Source: Paenibacillus sp. HB172176 (GTDB lineage Bacteria > Bacillota > Bacilli > Paenibacillales > Paenibacillaceae). Taken from it: a stretch of DNA of 64,000 bases. Location: the NCBI RefSeq assembly GCF_011947265.1, contig NZ_JAATHD010000014.1, positions 62,001 to 126,000 of the forward strand, given 5' to 3'. The notes under the pieces were generated by a model. It saw nothing but the letters and a program-made list of their open reading frames with translations. It was not told where the DNA came from and did not search any database. The translations under genes were made by a program, and so were the position numbers. Of the stretch, positions 1 through 9,169 are shown piece after piece (positions within the stretch are counted from its first letter, which is position 1; every line of letters starts with the position of its first letter).

Positions 1-331
1 AGCCGACCTGAGTCGTCACGCAGACGCTGTTGCCGTAGTTGTGGCGCATAATGACCGTTTCAATGGCGTGGGCGTCATGCAGACCGAACAGAAACTTGAC
101 GGTGCCGTCCTTGGATTCAAACTTCGTAATCTCCTGCAAGGCGACGAATTGGAAATGCTCGGCCAGCTTCTCGCGCATGCCCTTGGACAAATTCGTCATA
201 TCCTCGAAGCTTGTGACGCGCTTCACATAGATCCAGTCGAAGAGCTGCTCCGCCCGGAAGGCGGCCTCCCCGTTCTCTTTCATCCAGTCTTGAAGCTGAT
301 CCAGCGTATAGTCATAAATAAATGGTTTCAT
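1..331 (-). CDS. rlmN: 23S rRNA (adenine-2503-C2)-methyltransferase RlmN, N-terminal part
   Basis: Partial gene; the window edge cuts its 3' end, leaving about 110 N-terminal residues. The protein begins MKPFIYDYTLDQLQDWM and ends at the GNSVCVTTQVG segment, which in RlmN leads into the radical-SAM cysteine cluster. RlmN is a radical SAM enzyme that methylates C2 of A2503 in 23S rRNA and of A37 in some tRNAs. The ATG at 331 is preceded by AGGTG; an ATG five bases upstream runs into a stop at once. It follows rsmB on the same strand after a gap of about 110 bp, as in the B. subtilis priA-def-fmt-rsmB-rlmN order. The SAM-binding cysteines lie outside the window, so the call rests on the N-terminal domain and context. 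Confidence 0.93.
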   Translation of the reverse strand, partial: MKPFIYDYTLDQLQDWMKENGEAAFRAEQLFDWIYVKRVTSFEDMTNLSKGMREKLAEHFQFVALQEITKFESKDGTVKFLFGLHDAHAIETVIMRHNYGNSVCVTTQVG

Positions 332-441
332 CTCATCACACCTAATTTCAATATAGGGCCAGCGGTCGCCAAATGGCGGATCTTGCCGCTGTCACCGATC
401 TATTCTACCACAAACGCCCATATCGAGCCATAACAAGCCCT

Positions 442-1833
442 TTAGGGGCGTCTTCTCATGCGCGCGATGAAGAAGCCGTCGCTGCCGAAATGCTGCGGCA
501 GCAGCTGAGCCTGACCGTCGAAGCTGTCATCAATAACGCCTGCTTCTCCAAGCGCCTTCAAGACGGACTCGGGCCAGGCCGAATCGAGTGCAAATTCGGA
601 ATGCGCCTCCAGGAAGCGAGCGATCTGCTTCTCGTTCTCTTCCTTCTCGATCGTGCACGTGCTGTACACGAGAATGCCGCCGGGCTTCACCAGCGCGCAA
701 GCTTCTTCGAGCAATTGACCCTGCAAGACCGCAATCTCGCGGATGTCGCTCTCCGTCTTCGTCCATTTGATCTCGGGCTTCCGCCTGATCACGCCGAAGC
801 CGGTGCATGGAGCGTCAAGCAGAACCGCGTCCATCGAGTTCTCCGCGAATCGTTCGCGAAGCTTCGCCGCGTCGCCGACGATCGCTTCGACGTTGCGGAG
901 CTTCAGCCGCTCCGTCTGCTGCACGATCAGCTCCCGCTTGTGGGCATGCAGATCATTCGCCCACACCTTGCCCTTGCCTTGCATCAGCTCCCCGATATGA
1001 GCGCTCTTGCCCCCGGGAGCCGCGCAGCAATCGAGCACCTTCATGCCGGGCTCGGGAGCGAGAACGGCCGCCACCAGCATGGAGCTCTCGTCTTGAAGCG
1101 AGCATTTGCCCTGCTTGAAGAGCTCGCTGTCCGCGAGATTGCCGCCGGATCGAATGAGAATGCCATGGGGGGAAAGCTTGGAGGCTTCGGCGTCAACGTC
1201 TTCCGCCTGCAGCTCCCGAAGCAGCTGGTCGCGCGCGGCAAGGAACGAGTTGACCCTGATGCTGGCATGGGGCTGTTCATTGCCCGCCGCGCAGATGTCC
1301 TCCGCCGTCTCCTCACCGTATGTATCCGCCCATCGCCTCACGAGCCATTCCGGATAGGAATGCCGCAGTGCGATGGTCGCGACGCTATCCTTCAATTGAA
1401 TACGCGATGGGACCAGCTCGGCGCGATTGCGATCCATATTGCGCAAGACGCCGTTCACCATGCCGGAGATGCCGGTATGGCCTCTCCGCTTCGCGATGGC
1501 TACCGCTTCATTGACGGCGGCATGCGCCGGAATACGGTCGAGATAGAGCAGCTGATAGGCGCTTAGCCGAAGCAACTGATGCACCCATGGCTCCAGCTTG
1601 CGCAAGCCCTTGGCCACGAAACGCTCCAGCCAATGATCGAGAGTCAATTGCCTGCCGATCGTGCCGTACACGAGCTCCGTCACAAGACCCGCGTCGGCCC
1701 GCGAGAGCGCCGTATCCTGAAGCGCGCGCTTAATCTGCAAATTGCTGTAAGCGCCGGAGCCGCTTACCTTCACTAGGATATCGAGCGCGACTTCTCTCGG
1801 CGTGCCCGGCTTCTTCCGATTGCCGCCGCTCAT
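442..1833 (-). CDS. rsmB: 16S rRNA (cytosine-967-C5)-methyltransferase RsmB
   Basis: 463 residues, the usual length. A NusB-like RNA-binding domain (about residues 10-140) precedes a Rossmann-type methyltransferase domain. The SAM-binding CCAAPGGK-type segment is present (VLDCCAAPGGKSAHIGE), followed by the two catalytic cysteine motifs LDAPCTGFG and YSTCTI. The enzyme methylates C967 of 16S rRNA. The start ATG overlaps the fmt stop by 4 bp (ATGA), so the two are translationally coupled. Confidence 0.96.
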   Translation of the reverse strand: MSGGNRKKPGTPREVALDILVKVSGSGAYSNLQIKRALQDTALSRADAGLVTELVYGTIGRQLTLDHWLERFVAKGLRKLEPWVHQLLRLSAYQLLYLDRIPAHAAVNEAVAIAKRRGHTGISGMVNGVLRNMDRNRAELVPSRIQLKDSVATIALRHSYPEWLVRRWADTYGEETAEDICAAGNEQPHASIRVNSFLAARDQLLRELQAEDVDAEASKLSPHGILIRSGGNLADSELFKQGKCSLQDESSMLVAAVLAPEPGMKVLDCCAAPGGKSAHIGELMQGKGKVWANDLHAHKRELIVQQTERLKLRNVEAIVGDAAKLRERFAENSMDAVLLDAPCTGFGVIRRKPEIKWTKTESDIREIAVLQGQLLEEACALVKPGGILVYSTCTIEKEENEKQIARFLEAHSEFALDSAWPESVLKALGEAGVIDDSFDGQAQLLPQHFGSDGFFIARMRRRP

Positions 1834-2810
1834 CGCGCGTCTCCTTGGCCAAGCGAGGTGCCCGACTCAAGCCGCGCGCCTTTGAGCCATTCTCCCGCGT
1901 CCATCGCGCGCTTGCCGGCGGGCTGAATCTCCCGCAGCAGCAGGAAGCCGTCTCCGGTTCGGACCACGATCCCTGCAGCGCCGGTCGCAACCACCGTCCC
2001 GCAGCCGGCTTGCAACTGATCAGCCGCTTTCTCAGCCGCCTTGAGCTCTTGCTCGCCGCTCAGCACCGAGCAAGCCCGAACCTTGAACACCTCGCCTTGA
2101 AGAGTGGTGAACGCTCCCGCCATCGGCGACAAGCCGCGCACCTGATTGAAGATGGCGCGCGCGGACTTGCTCCAATCCATTCGCTCATCCTCGCGGGAAA
2201 GGTTCGGCGCATAAGTGGCCTCCTCCTCGTTCTGAGGCACTCTCGCCGCCGTTCCGTCCATAATCGACGGAAGAGTCTCCCCCAGAAGCTTCGCTCCGGC
2301 AGCGCTCAGCTTCTCGAACATCGTGCCGGAGGTATCCTCCTCGAGAATGGGCAGCTCCACGGAGGCGATCATATCGCCCGTATCGAGTCCCGCCGCCATA
2401 TACATAATCGTCACGCCGGTCGAGGCCTCGCCGTTTATAATCGAACGCTGTATCGGCGCGCCGCCGCGATACTTCGGCAGCAGCGACCCGTGAACGTTAA
2501 TGCAGCCGAGACGAGGCAGTTCCAGCACCGCCTTCGGCAGAATCTGACCGTATGCCGCCGTGACGATGAGCTCCGGCCGGTAAGCCGCCAGCTCGGCGAC
2601 CGCCTCCTCGCTGCGCATGCGCTCCGGCTGCAGCACCGGCAGCCCGAACGACAACGCCGCTTCCTTCACAGGCGGCGGCGTGAGCGTCTTCTTGCGGCCC
2701 TTCGGCCGATCCGGCTGTGTCACGACCGCGACAACGTCGCGGCCCTGCTCGACGAGCAGCTTCAAGGACGGAATCGCAAACTCGGGTGTTCCCATGAATA
2801 CAATGCGCAT
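1830..2810 (-). CDS. fmt: Methionyl-tRNA formyltransferase
   Basis: 326 residues beginning MRIVFMGTPEFAIPSLK, the standard Fmt N-terminus. The reading frame runs further upstream, but that stretch overlaps def in another frame and has no family similarity. The SLLPKYRGGAPI motif around the folate and catalytic site is intact, followed by the C-terminal OB-like tRNA-binding domain. Fmt formylates the initiator Met-tRNA using 10-formyl-THF. def, which later removes the formyl group, ends 4 bp upstream, and rsmB overlaps downstream by 4 bp. Confidence 0.97.
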   Translation of the reverse strand: MRIVFMGTPEFAIPSLKLLVEQGRDVVAVVTQPDRPKGRKKTLTPPPVKEAALSFGLPVLQPERMRSEEAVAELAAYRPELIVTAAYGQILPKAVLELPRLGCINVHGSLLPKYRGGAPIQRSIINGEASTGVTIMYMAAGLDTGDMIASVELPILEEDTSGTMFEKLSAAGAKLLGETLPSIMDGTAARVPQNEEEATYAPNLSREDERMDWSKSARAIFNQVRGLSPMAGAFTTLQGEVFKVRACSVLSGEQELKAAEKAADQLQAGCGTVVATGAAGIVVRTGDGFLLLREIQPAGKRAMDAGEWLKGARLESGTSLGQGDAR

Positions 2811-2814
2811 GAAG

Positions 2815-3300
2815 CTATTCGCTCCCTTTATTTTTTCGTTCCGAAATATCGTAGACGCTGATGGCCAGATCCGTGAACAGAATACCGTTGAGATGATCAA
2901 TCTCATGCTGGAACGCCCTTGAGAGATAACCGCTCGCTTCAATCGAGATCGGTTCGCCGTCACTGTTCTGACCTTGAACGACAATGCGATCCGCGCGTTT
3001 CACCTCGCCGTTCAAATTCGGAATGCTCAGACAGCCTTCGGGCCCAACCTGTTCCCCGTCTTGCTCTGCGATCACCGGATTGACCATTTCGAACAGACCG
3101 CTTTCGTCTCCGATGTCCACGACGATTACGCGCTTCGAAATGCCGATCTGCGGCGCAGCAAGGCCCACGCCTTCCGCATCATACATCGTCTCCGCCATAT
3201 CCTTCAGCAGCTTCTTCAGGTTCGAATTGAATTTCGTAACCTCTTTGGCGACCTCGCGCAATACCGGATCCGGGTCCTTCACAATCAATCGAATACTCAT
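2815..3300 (-). CDS. def: Peptide deformylase
   Basis: 161 residues. All three deformylase motifs are visible: GVGLAAPQIG, EGCLSIPN (metal-ligand Cys) and the HEIDH of QHEIDHLNG, an HExxH metal site. The enzyme removes the N-formyl group from nascent proteins. I start at MSIRLIVKDPDPVLREV, the usual N-terminus; the frame runs 13 residues further upstream without family similarity. It is followed directly by fmt, and priA lies 57 bp upstream. Confidence 0.97.
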   Translation of the reverse strand: MSIRLIVKDPDPVLREVAKEVTKFNSNLKKLLKDMAETMYDAEGVGLAAPQIGISKRVIVVDIGDESGLFEMVNPVIAEQDGEQVGPEGCLSIPNLNGEVKRADRIVVQGQNSDGEPISIEASGYLSRAFQHEIDHLNGILFTDLAISVYDISERKNKGSE

Positions 3301-3357
3301 GCTATATTCCCTGCCTTTTCCTAATTTAATCTCATACAATACGTGTTGAACTACATC

Positions 3358-5835
3358 TTACAAAATAACCTGCGGATCCACATCTACGCTGAACAGGACG
3401 CTCTGCTGCGTCCCTTCCGTGAACGGCTGCAGCGCGCGGCGCACAAGCGCGGACGCATCTATGCTTCCCCGATATTTTATCACACATTGAAAACGGTAGC
3501 GATCTTTCATTCTCGCGATCGGCGAAGCTACGGGACCGAGAATTTCAAGCGCTCTCGGCAGACCGCTGTGCAGCGGCGCGAGCACGCCCTCATGCTCGGC
3601 AAGCGCCCTAAGCTCCGCGGCGAAGCTCTGACCAACCTCCGCAAGCAGCGCAAGCTGCTCATGCGACATCGTCACCAGCACCAGCCTGCAGTAAGGCGGA
3701 TAGCCCATTTGCGAGCGATGGCGCAGCTCCTCGCGAACGAAGGCCTCGTAATCATGCTCTCTGGCCGTCGTGATCGCATAATGCTCCGGAGAGTAGCTCT
3801 GCACAATGACCTCGCCTTGCAGATGATGTCGCCCCGCTCGTCCCGCCACCTGCGTAAGCAATTGGAAGGTCCGTTCCGCGGCGCGGAAGTCGGGAAGATT
3901 GAGCGAGGTGTCGGCCGCAATAACGCCTACGAGCGTAACAAAGGGGAAATCCAGACCTTTCGCCACCATCTGGGTGCCAAGCAGCACATCGCCCTTCCGA
4001 TCCCCGAATGTCTTCAGCAGCTTCTCGTGGGCATGCTTCTCGCTTGTCGTGTCCACATCCATGCGGATGACGCGAATGCCCGGGAACAGCCTCGCCAGCT
4101 CCTCCTCGACCTTCTGCGTGCCGGTGCCGAAGTAGCGAATATGCTCGCTCTCGCAGGAGGGACATGTCGCGGGCGCCTGCTCCGCATGGCCGCAATAATG
4201 GCAGCGCATCTGACGCGCCTTCTGATGGAAGGTAAGCGATATGTCGCAATGCGGGCATGTAGCCGTATAGCCGCAGGAGCGGCACATCACGAAGGTCGAG
4301 TAGCCTCTGCGATTAAGAAGCAGCACGGATTGCTCGCCCCGTTCCAGTCTCGCGAGCAGCGCCTCATGCAATCTTCGGCTGAACATCGAGCGATTTCCGT
4401 CCCGCAGCTCCTCCCGCATATCGACGATATCCACGGACGGCAACGGGCGGCCGCCCACCCGCTCGGCCATCGACAGAAGCATGGGCTCCTGTCCGGGAGC
4501 GGGGGACCGGTTCGCCGCCGCGAACGATTCGAGCGATGGCGTGGCGGAGCCCAGCACGACGACGGCTCCATGCTGCTTCGCGCGCCGCACCGCAACCTCG
4601 CGCGCATGATACTTCGGGCTCTCCTCCTGCTTGTAGGACGATTCATGCTCCTCATCGATGATAACAAGACCGATTCGCTCGAACGGAGCGAATATCGCCG
4701 ATCGCGCGCCGATCGCCACCCTGGCTCTTCCGGAGCGGATTTTTCGCCACTCATCCAGCTTCTCTCCGTTCGAGAGGCGACTATGCAGCACGGCGACCGC
4801 CTCTCCGAAGCGTCCTTTGAAGCGCTCCACCATCTGGGGCGTAAGGGCGATTTCCGGCACGAGCACGATCGCCTGTCTCTCCTGCTTCAAGCAATTCGCG
4901 ATCGATTGCAGATAAACCTCCGTCTTCCCGCTTCCCGTCACGCCATGAAGCAGCATGACATCCGCTTGCCCCGCATCGAGAGCATTCGCTATGCGACGGA
5001 AGACCGCCTGCTGCGTCGCCGTCAGCGGCAACGGCTCCGTCCGCTCGAACTCGCGATGCGCGAAAGGGTCCCGCTCGCTGACCACCTCCCTCATAATCAG
5101 CAGTCCCTTGTCGACGAGCGACCGGATGCTTGCGGGAGAGGCGCCGGAAGCGGCGGCGAGAGCCTGAATCGACATCGGGCCGCCGTGCTCCAGCAAATAG
5201 GAAAGCGCCGCGCGCTGCTTGGCCGCCTTGGCGCCAAGAGCCTCCAGCGCCCGCTCGGCCTCCTCCCGGCTTTCGGGCAGAAACACCGTCTGCACCTTGC
5301 GCGCGGCCAGTCGATCCTTGATTGCCGCTTGCTGAAGGAGCGCTCCGCTTTGCAGCGCCCCCTTCATCATCCGAGCTTGATCCGGAAAACGCTCGAGCAG
5401 CGCGTCGAGCTTCACAAGTCCCGCTTGTTCGCCCAGCCACTCCATGAGCTCCTTGGAAAGCCCATGCGGCGCGTCCTCGTCGCCGAGTCCGATCCTTCGC
5501 TCCTCCTTGCCCTTCAGCGCGGCGGGAATCATCGCTTGCAGCGCTTGAATGCGCGAGCAGCAATATTTGGCGCTCAGCCACTCGGACAGCTCGATCATAT
5601 CCGGCAGCAAAGGCGGAACGCCGTCGAGCAGCTCAGCTACAGGCTTCAGCCTGGAGGAGGGAAGGGACGATTGCTCCGCCAAGCCGATGACAAAGCCTTG
5701 CAGCGTGCGTCCGCCGAACGGAACGCCGACCCGGCTTCCGATCGCAATCCATTCCTCCATCGCCCCCGGCACCTCATAATCAAAAGGCCGATCCGTCTGA
5801 CGGCTCGGCACATCAACAATCACTTTGGCAATCAT
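3358..5835 (-). CDS. priA: Primosomal protein N' (replication restart helicase PriA)
   Basis: 825 residues. In order: N-terminal 3'-DNA-binding domain, winged-helix segment, and a superfamily 2 helicase core with Walker A (GVTGSGKTEVYLQ) and a DEEH box. A zinc-binding insertion holds eight cysteines in CxxC pairs (from CRSCGYTATCPHC to CPSCES), then the C-terminal helicase domain. PriA recognises stalled forks and D-loops and reloads DnaB with PriB/DnaD-type partners. Its ATG overlaps the coaBC stop by 4 bp. The plus strand carries a 918-codon antisense open frame here, which is a composition artefact. Confidence 0.97.
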   Translation of the reverse strand: MIAKVIVDVPSRQTDRPFDYEVPGAMEEWIAIGSRVGVPFGGRTLQGFVIGLAEQSSLPSSRLKPVAELLDGVPPLLPDMIELSEWLSAKYCCSRIQALQAMIPAALKGKEERRIGLGDEDAPHGLSKELMEWLGEQAGLVKLDALLERFPDQARMMKGALQSGALLQQAAIKDRLAARKVQTVFLPESREEAERALEALGAKAAKQRAALSYLLEHGGPMSIQALAAASGASPASIRSLVDKGLLIMREVVSERDPFAHREFERTEPLPLTATQQAVFRRIANALDAGQADVMLLHGVTGSGKTEVYLQSIANCLKQERQAIVLVPEIALTPQMVERFKGRFGEAVAVLHSRLSNGEKLDEWRKIRSGRARVAIGARSAIFAPFERIGLVIIDEEHESSYKQEESPKYHAREVAVRRAKQHGAVVVLGSATPSLESFAAANRSPAPGQEPMLLSMAERVGGRPLPSVDIVDMREELRDGNRSMFSRRLHEALLARLERGEQSVLLLNRRGYSTFVMCRSCGYTATCPHCDISLTFHQKARQMRCHYCGHAEQAPATCPSCESEHIRYFGTGTQKVEEELARLFPGIRVIRMDVDTTSEKHAHEKLLKTFGDRKGDVLLGTQMVAKGLDFPFVTLVGVIAADTSLNLPDFRAAERTFQLLTQVAGRAGRHHLQGEVIVQSYSPEHYAITTAREHDYEAFVREELRHRSQMGYPPYCRLVLVTMSHEQLALLAEVGQSFAAELRALAEHEGVLAPLHSGLPRALEILGPVASPIARMKDRYRFQCVIKYRGSIDASALVRRALQPFTEGTQQSVLFSVDVDPQVIL

Positions 5836-7049
5836 GCGCGATCTCTCCCGACATCCTTAAGCCGCTCGACCGCGATATCCAGCAGCCGCCTTGCGGCCTC
5901 GCGCTTCGACAATAGGGGCAGCTCCTCCACAAGTCCGTTCGAATCGTATATAAACAGCAGATTCGTATCTCCATTGAAGCCCGCTCCCGGCCGATTGACG
6001 GGATTGACCGCGACGAGATCGCAGTTTTTCCGCCATAGCTTGTCCATCGCATATTGCTCCAGATTCTCAGTCTCTGCGGCAAAGCCGACAAGCAGCTGAT
6101 GCGGCTGCTTCATCTCGCCCAGCGTCTGCAAAATATCCGTTGTTCGCTCCAGCTCCAGAATAAGCTTGTCGCCGCTCTTCTTCATCTTATGCTCGGAGAC
6201 GGCAAGAGGGCGATAATCCGCAACCGCCGCCGCCTTCACAGTAAGATCAGCCTCCGGGAACAGCGCCGTGACCGCCTCCAGCATCTCCGCCGCCGATGGC
6301 GCTTCGATCAGCCGCACGCCCGCGGGCGGCTTCACGGATACGCGGCCCGCCACCAGCGTGACCTCCGCGCCCATCAGGCTTGCGGCCTCGGCAATCGCAA
6401 AGCCCATTTTGCCCGAGGAATCATTCGTGAGATATCTTACGGGATCAAGCCTCTCGATCGTGCCTCCCGCGGTAACGAGGAGCTTCTTGCCCTTCAACAG
6501 CCCGCCGCGTCCGAACCACTGCTCCACGGCGGCAACGATGTCCTCCGGCTCCGCCAGCCTGCCCTTCGCCACATAACCGCAGGCGAGCTGGCCGGTTCCC
6601 GGTTCGACGAACATGACGCCGCGCGATGCCAGCAGCTCCATATTGCGCACGACCGCGGGGTGCTCATACATATGTACATTCATCGCAGGCGCGATAAGAA
6701 TCGGGCAGGTTGCCGCCAGAAGCGTCGTGCTTAACATGTCGTCTCCGAAGCCGCCCGCAAGCTTTGCGATCGCATTGGCCGTCGCCGGCGCGATGACGAC
6801 AAAATCGGCATGATCCGCCAGATCGATATGGGAGACGACCGAGGGATCCCGTTCATCGAAGGTATCCACATGCACCGCGTTGCGGGATAAGGTCTGAAGC
6901 GTCAACGGCGTTATGAATTTTGTTGCCGCTTCCGTCATAATAACATGCACATTCGCGCCTGCCTGCGTCAGCCTGCTGCACAGAGCGGCGGCTTTGTATG
7001 CCGCAATTCCTCCAGTTACGCCAAGAAGGATGGTTTTCCCTTGCATCAT
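5832..7049 (-). CDS. coaBC: Bifunctional phosphopantothenoylcysteine decarboxylase / phosphopantothenate-cysteine ligase
   Basis: 405 residues. The N-terminal flavin-dependent CoaC domain (about 1-190) has GGIAAYKAA, the SHIDLADHADF histidine region and the PAMN motif. The C-terminal CoaB domain begins near KKLLVTAGGTIERLDPVR and keeps the K-rich KMKKSGDK segment. Together they carry out two steps of coenzyme A synthesis. I choose the ATG at 7049 (MMQGKT), preceded by AGGAG at 8 nt; 7046 is also possible. It overlaps priA by 4 bp downstream and follows the bstA-like gene after about 54 bp. Confidence 0.96.
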   Translation of the reverse strand: MMQGKTILLGVTGGIAAYKAAALCSRLTQAGANVHVIMTEAATKFITPLTLQTLSRNAVHVDTFDERDPSVVSHIDLADHADFVVIAPATANAIAKLAGGFGDDMLSTTLLAATCPILIAPAMNVHMYEHPAVVRNMELLASRGVMFVEPGTGQLACGYVAKGRLAEPEDIVAAVEQWFGRGGLLKGKKLLVTAGGTIERLDPVRYLTNDSSGKMGFAIAEAASLMGAEVTLVAGRVSVKPPAGVRLIEAPSAAEMLEAVTALFPEADLTVKAAAVADYRPLAVSEHKMKKSGDKLILELERTTDILQTLGEMKQPHQLLVGFAAETENLEQYAMDKLWRKNCDLVAVNPVNRPGAGFNGDTNLLFIYDSNGLVEELPLLSKREAARRLLDIAVERLKDVGRDRA

Positions 7050-7103
7050 GCTGTCCACTCCTATTCTATATAAGTCCAAGCTCATCCCAAGCTTGGACAG
7101 CGC

Positions 7104-7625
7104 TTACCACTCCTTGCGTTCCATCAAGCTGCTAATATGAGCGATATGATGATTCCCATGCCATGCCACGTAGCCGAGGAAATAAGACAGCTTCAATTGC
7201 TTGCCCAGCTCCGGATGATAGAATTGCCTCTCGAACTCTGCGTGCTTCATCGATCGAAGCAAAAGAATCCATCTTATATGAATACCCTCAAGCATAAGCA
7301 GACTCGGCCCCGGAGCCGCCCCCAGACTGTCCGCCGTCATAGCCCATTTGTCATTGAAGGGTTTGATCGTAGGATTATCCTCCGTCAGCGCAAGCTTGAA
7401 TCTCGTAAAACAATTCATGGATGAGTCCGCGATATGATGGATGATCTGGCGCACCGTCCAGCCTCCGCCGCGATACGGTGTATCCAATTGATCGTCGCTT
7501 AAGCCTTGGGTCAGCTCCTTCAACCGCTGGGGCTGGCTTTCAATCTCGGCGATCCATTGTTCGCGCAGCGCCGAAGACATGCCCTCATATTGAAATCTGC
7601 CAATCGGGTATCGCAATGGCTCCAT
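7104..7625 (-). CDS. DinB-superfamily metal-dependent protein, YfiT/BstA (bacillithiol S-transferase)-like
   Basis: 173 residues. Similar along its length to B. subtilis YfiT (BstA): it opens EPLRYPIGRFQYEG and has the DinB four-helix bundle with metal-ligand histidines in IIHHIADS and WHGNHHIAHI. Family members bind Zn or Ni, and YfiT has been linked to bacillithiol transfer; the substrate here is unknown. The ATG at 7625 has GGAGGGATTTCTT ahead of it. The gene lies between the rpoZ terminator and coaBC, a position empty in B. subtilis, and probably has its own promoter upstream while co-transcribing coaBC. Family call is firm; enzymatic role is inferred. Confidence 0.88.
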   Translation of the reverse strand: MEPLRYPIGRFQYEGMSSALREQWIAEIESQPQRLKELTQGLSDDQLDTPYRGGGWTVRQIIHHIADSSMNCFTRFKLALTEDNPTIKPFNDKWAMTADSLGAAPGPSLLMLEGIHIRWILLLRSMKHAEFERQFYHPELGKQLKLSYFLGYVAWHGNHHIAHISSLMERKEW

Positions 7626-7780
7626 AAGAAATCCCTCCAAAAAAAGTTTTTTGAAGCAATACCTGCTGCTGAAGCATTCTGTTCTTATCATACCACATCC
7701 CGCTCGAAACACGAGCAAATGCAAACAGAGCGAAGACGATCGCAAATGCCGAAATGACATCGCATGGTGAACGCTATGCC

Positions 7781-7814
7781 AAAAAGGAGCGTCCGCTGTT
7801 ATCAGCGACGCTCC
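7781..7814 (-). terminator. Rho-independent terminator after rpoZ
   Basis: Read on the minus strand, a GC-rich stem of 12 pairs with one bulged base (arms 7803-7814 and 7786-7798, loop 7799-7802) is followed by five T residues. It lies 20 bp beyond the rpoZ stop and separates remA-gmk-rpoZ from bstA-coaBC-priA. Confidence 0.85.
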
Positions 7815-7833
7815 CTCGGTGTCCTGCCTGAAT

Positions 7834-8043
7834 CTAATCTTCCTTCGTCGGCAAGCTGATCACTTGCACAATATCTCCGTAGATTTCCTCGAGCGCTACG
7901 CCAACGAATTTGTGCGAGCGCGCATTCGCAAGCTCGGACTTCTCGCCGTTGCGAAGCATGCGGGCTCTCCGTGAGGCTGCGACGACAAGCGTGTATTTGC
8001 TGTCGACCTTCTTCACCATTTCGTCAATGGACGGATACAACAT
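7834..8043 (-). CDS. rpoZ: DNA-directed RNA polymerase omega subunit
   Basis: 69 residues, normal for Firmicute omega. It starts MLYPSIDEMVKKVDSKYTLV and contains the conserved VVAASRRAR helix and the ALEEIYGDIV segment. Omega helps assemble and stabilise RNA polymerase beta'. GAGGAG precedes the ATG. It lies 16 bp downstream of gmk, the usual gmk-rpoZ pair, and is followed by a strong terminator. Confidence 0.96.
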   Translation of the reverse strand: MLYPSIDEMVKKVDSKYTLVVAASRRARMLRNGEKSELANARSHKFVGVALEEIYGDIVQVISLPTKED

Positions 8044-8059
8044 TGAACATTCTCCTCAC

Positions 8060-8671
8060 TCATGCTTTCTTGGTAGCAACCTTGATCTCGGACATGGAAG
8101 ACATAATCCGTTCTCTGCGGCAATGCTCGGCGATAATAATGCTGCGAATCTTGTCGCAGGCCGCGTCGATCTCGTCATTCATAACCGCATAATCATAATG
8201 GCGAAGCAGATTCATCTCTTCAACGGCAACGTTCATTCGCGAATTGATGATGTCCTGGGATTCCGTTCCCCGTCCGGTAATGCGCTGCTTCAGCTCATCC
8301 AGAGAAGGCGGCAGCAGGAAGATGAAGATCGCCTCGGGAAATTTGTCCTTCACCTTAAGCGCGCCCTGCACCTCGATCTCCAGAATGACATCCTGGCCGC
8401 CCGCGAGCGTTCGATCCACGAAATCTCTTGGCGTGCCGTAATAATTGCCGACATATTCGGCATGCTCGAGAAGCGCGTCGCGGGCAATCATGTCCTTGAA
8501 CTGCTCCCGGGTTTTAAAGAAATAATTAACGCCGTCTACCTCGCCCTGTCTCGGCTGCCTGGTTGTAGCGGATACGGAATAGACGATATCGGGCATCTTG
8601 CTGCGCAGTGCAGTGCATACCGTGCCTTTCCCCACTCCGGCAGGGCCGGACAAAACAATTAACAATCCCAT
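8060..8671 (-). CDS. gmk: Guanylate kinase
   Basis: 204 residues beginning [18 protein letters not shown], which contains the P-loop. The GMP-binding region ([20 protein letters not shown]) is typical. The enzyme converts GMP to GDP with ATP. The frame extends 32 codons upstream, but that stretch overlaps remA and lacks similarity. remA stops 19 bp upstream and rpoZ follows 16 bp downstream, the conserved remA-gmk-rpoZ order. Confidence 0.97.
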   Translation of the reverse strand: MGLLIVLSGPAGVGKGTVCTALRSKMPDIVYSVSATTRQPRQGEVDGVNYFFKTREQFKDMIARDALLEHAEYVGNYYGTPRDFVDRTLAGGQDVILEIEVQGALKVKDKFPEAIFIFLLPPSLDELKQRITGRGTESQDIINSRMNVAVEEMNLLRHYDYAVMNDEIDAACDKIRSIIIAEHCRRERIMSSMSEIKVATKKA

Positions 8672-8690
8672 TTGTTCCAAGCTCCCCGTA

Positions 8691-8951
8691 CTATTCGTCG
8701 TTATCGTCATCCTTGGTGGATAAACGATGGGCAACCGTCTCCGGCTGTACTGCTGATAGAATAACATGATCGCTGTCTGTAATAATAACCGCGCGCGTGC
8801 GCCTCCCGTAAGTTGCGTCGATCAGCATGTGCCGATCGCGCGCCTCCTGAATAATGCGTTTGATCGGCGCCGATTCCGGGCTGACAATGGAAATAATGCG
8901 ATTCGCGGAAACGATGTTTCCAAATCCGATATTAATAAGCTTAATAGCCAA
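8691..8951 (-). CDS. remA: Extracellular matrix regulator RemA
   Basis: 86 residues starting at a TTG ([18 protein letters not shown]). GGAGGGGG lies 7 nt upstream of the TTG, and RemA proteins begin at this point, so the longer GTG/ATG-type extension is rejected. The near-invariant [13 protein letters not shown] and [14 protein letters not shown] segments are present. In B. subtilis RemA is a DNA-binding activator of matrix and osmoprotection genes. In B. subtilis yloC lies upstream; here the upstream neighbour is the methyltransferase/MTHFR gene instead. Confidence 0.95.
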   Translation of the reverse strand: MAIKLINIGFGNIVSANRIISIVSPESAPIKRIIQEARDRHMLIDATYGRRTRAVIITDSDHVILSAVQPETVAHRLSTKDDDNDE

Positions 8952-9169
8952 GCTTGATCCCCCTCCGCTTGCGGACAATCTTCAAAGCCGGATACGTCCA
9001 AGCGACTTTTCACAGAAAACTCTCCCGATTCACGTCAAAACTATTATCCTATTGTTGACAATAATGATGGACTGCATACGCAAACGCTTATGTCCAGATC
9101 TCCAACTTATGCCTTATTCTAATTGATTTTGCTCCCGCGAACAAGCAAAAATTCGAATTTGCCTCTTTT
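8952..9169. other. Intergenic region upstream of remA
   Basis: 218 bp between the MTHFR gene stop and the remA TTG start. It must hold the remA-gmk-rpoZ promoter, but I see no unambiguous sigma-A boxes. A short inverted repeat (ATTGT-tg-ACAAT) sits at about 9051-9062. No open frame here resembles a gene, and the YicC-family gene expected here in Bacillus is absent. Confidence 0.5.

Noticed and set aside
3343-6099. A 918-codon plus-strand open frame opposite priA (and other long antisense frames)
   Set aside because: The minus-strand priA and coaBC reading is fully supported by motifs; the antisense protein is basic and low-complexity, as expected from GC-biased codons.
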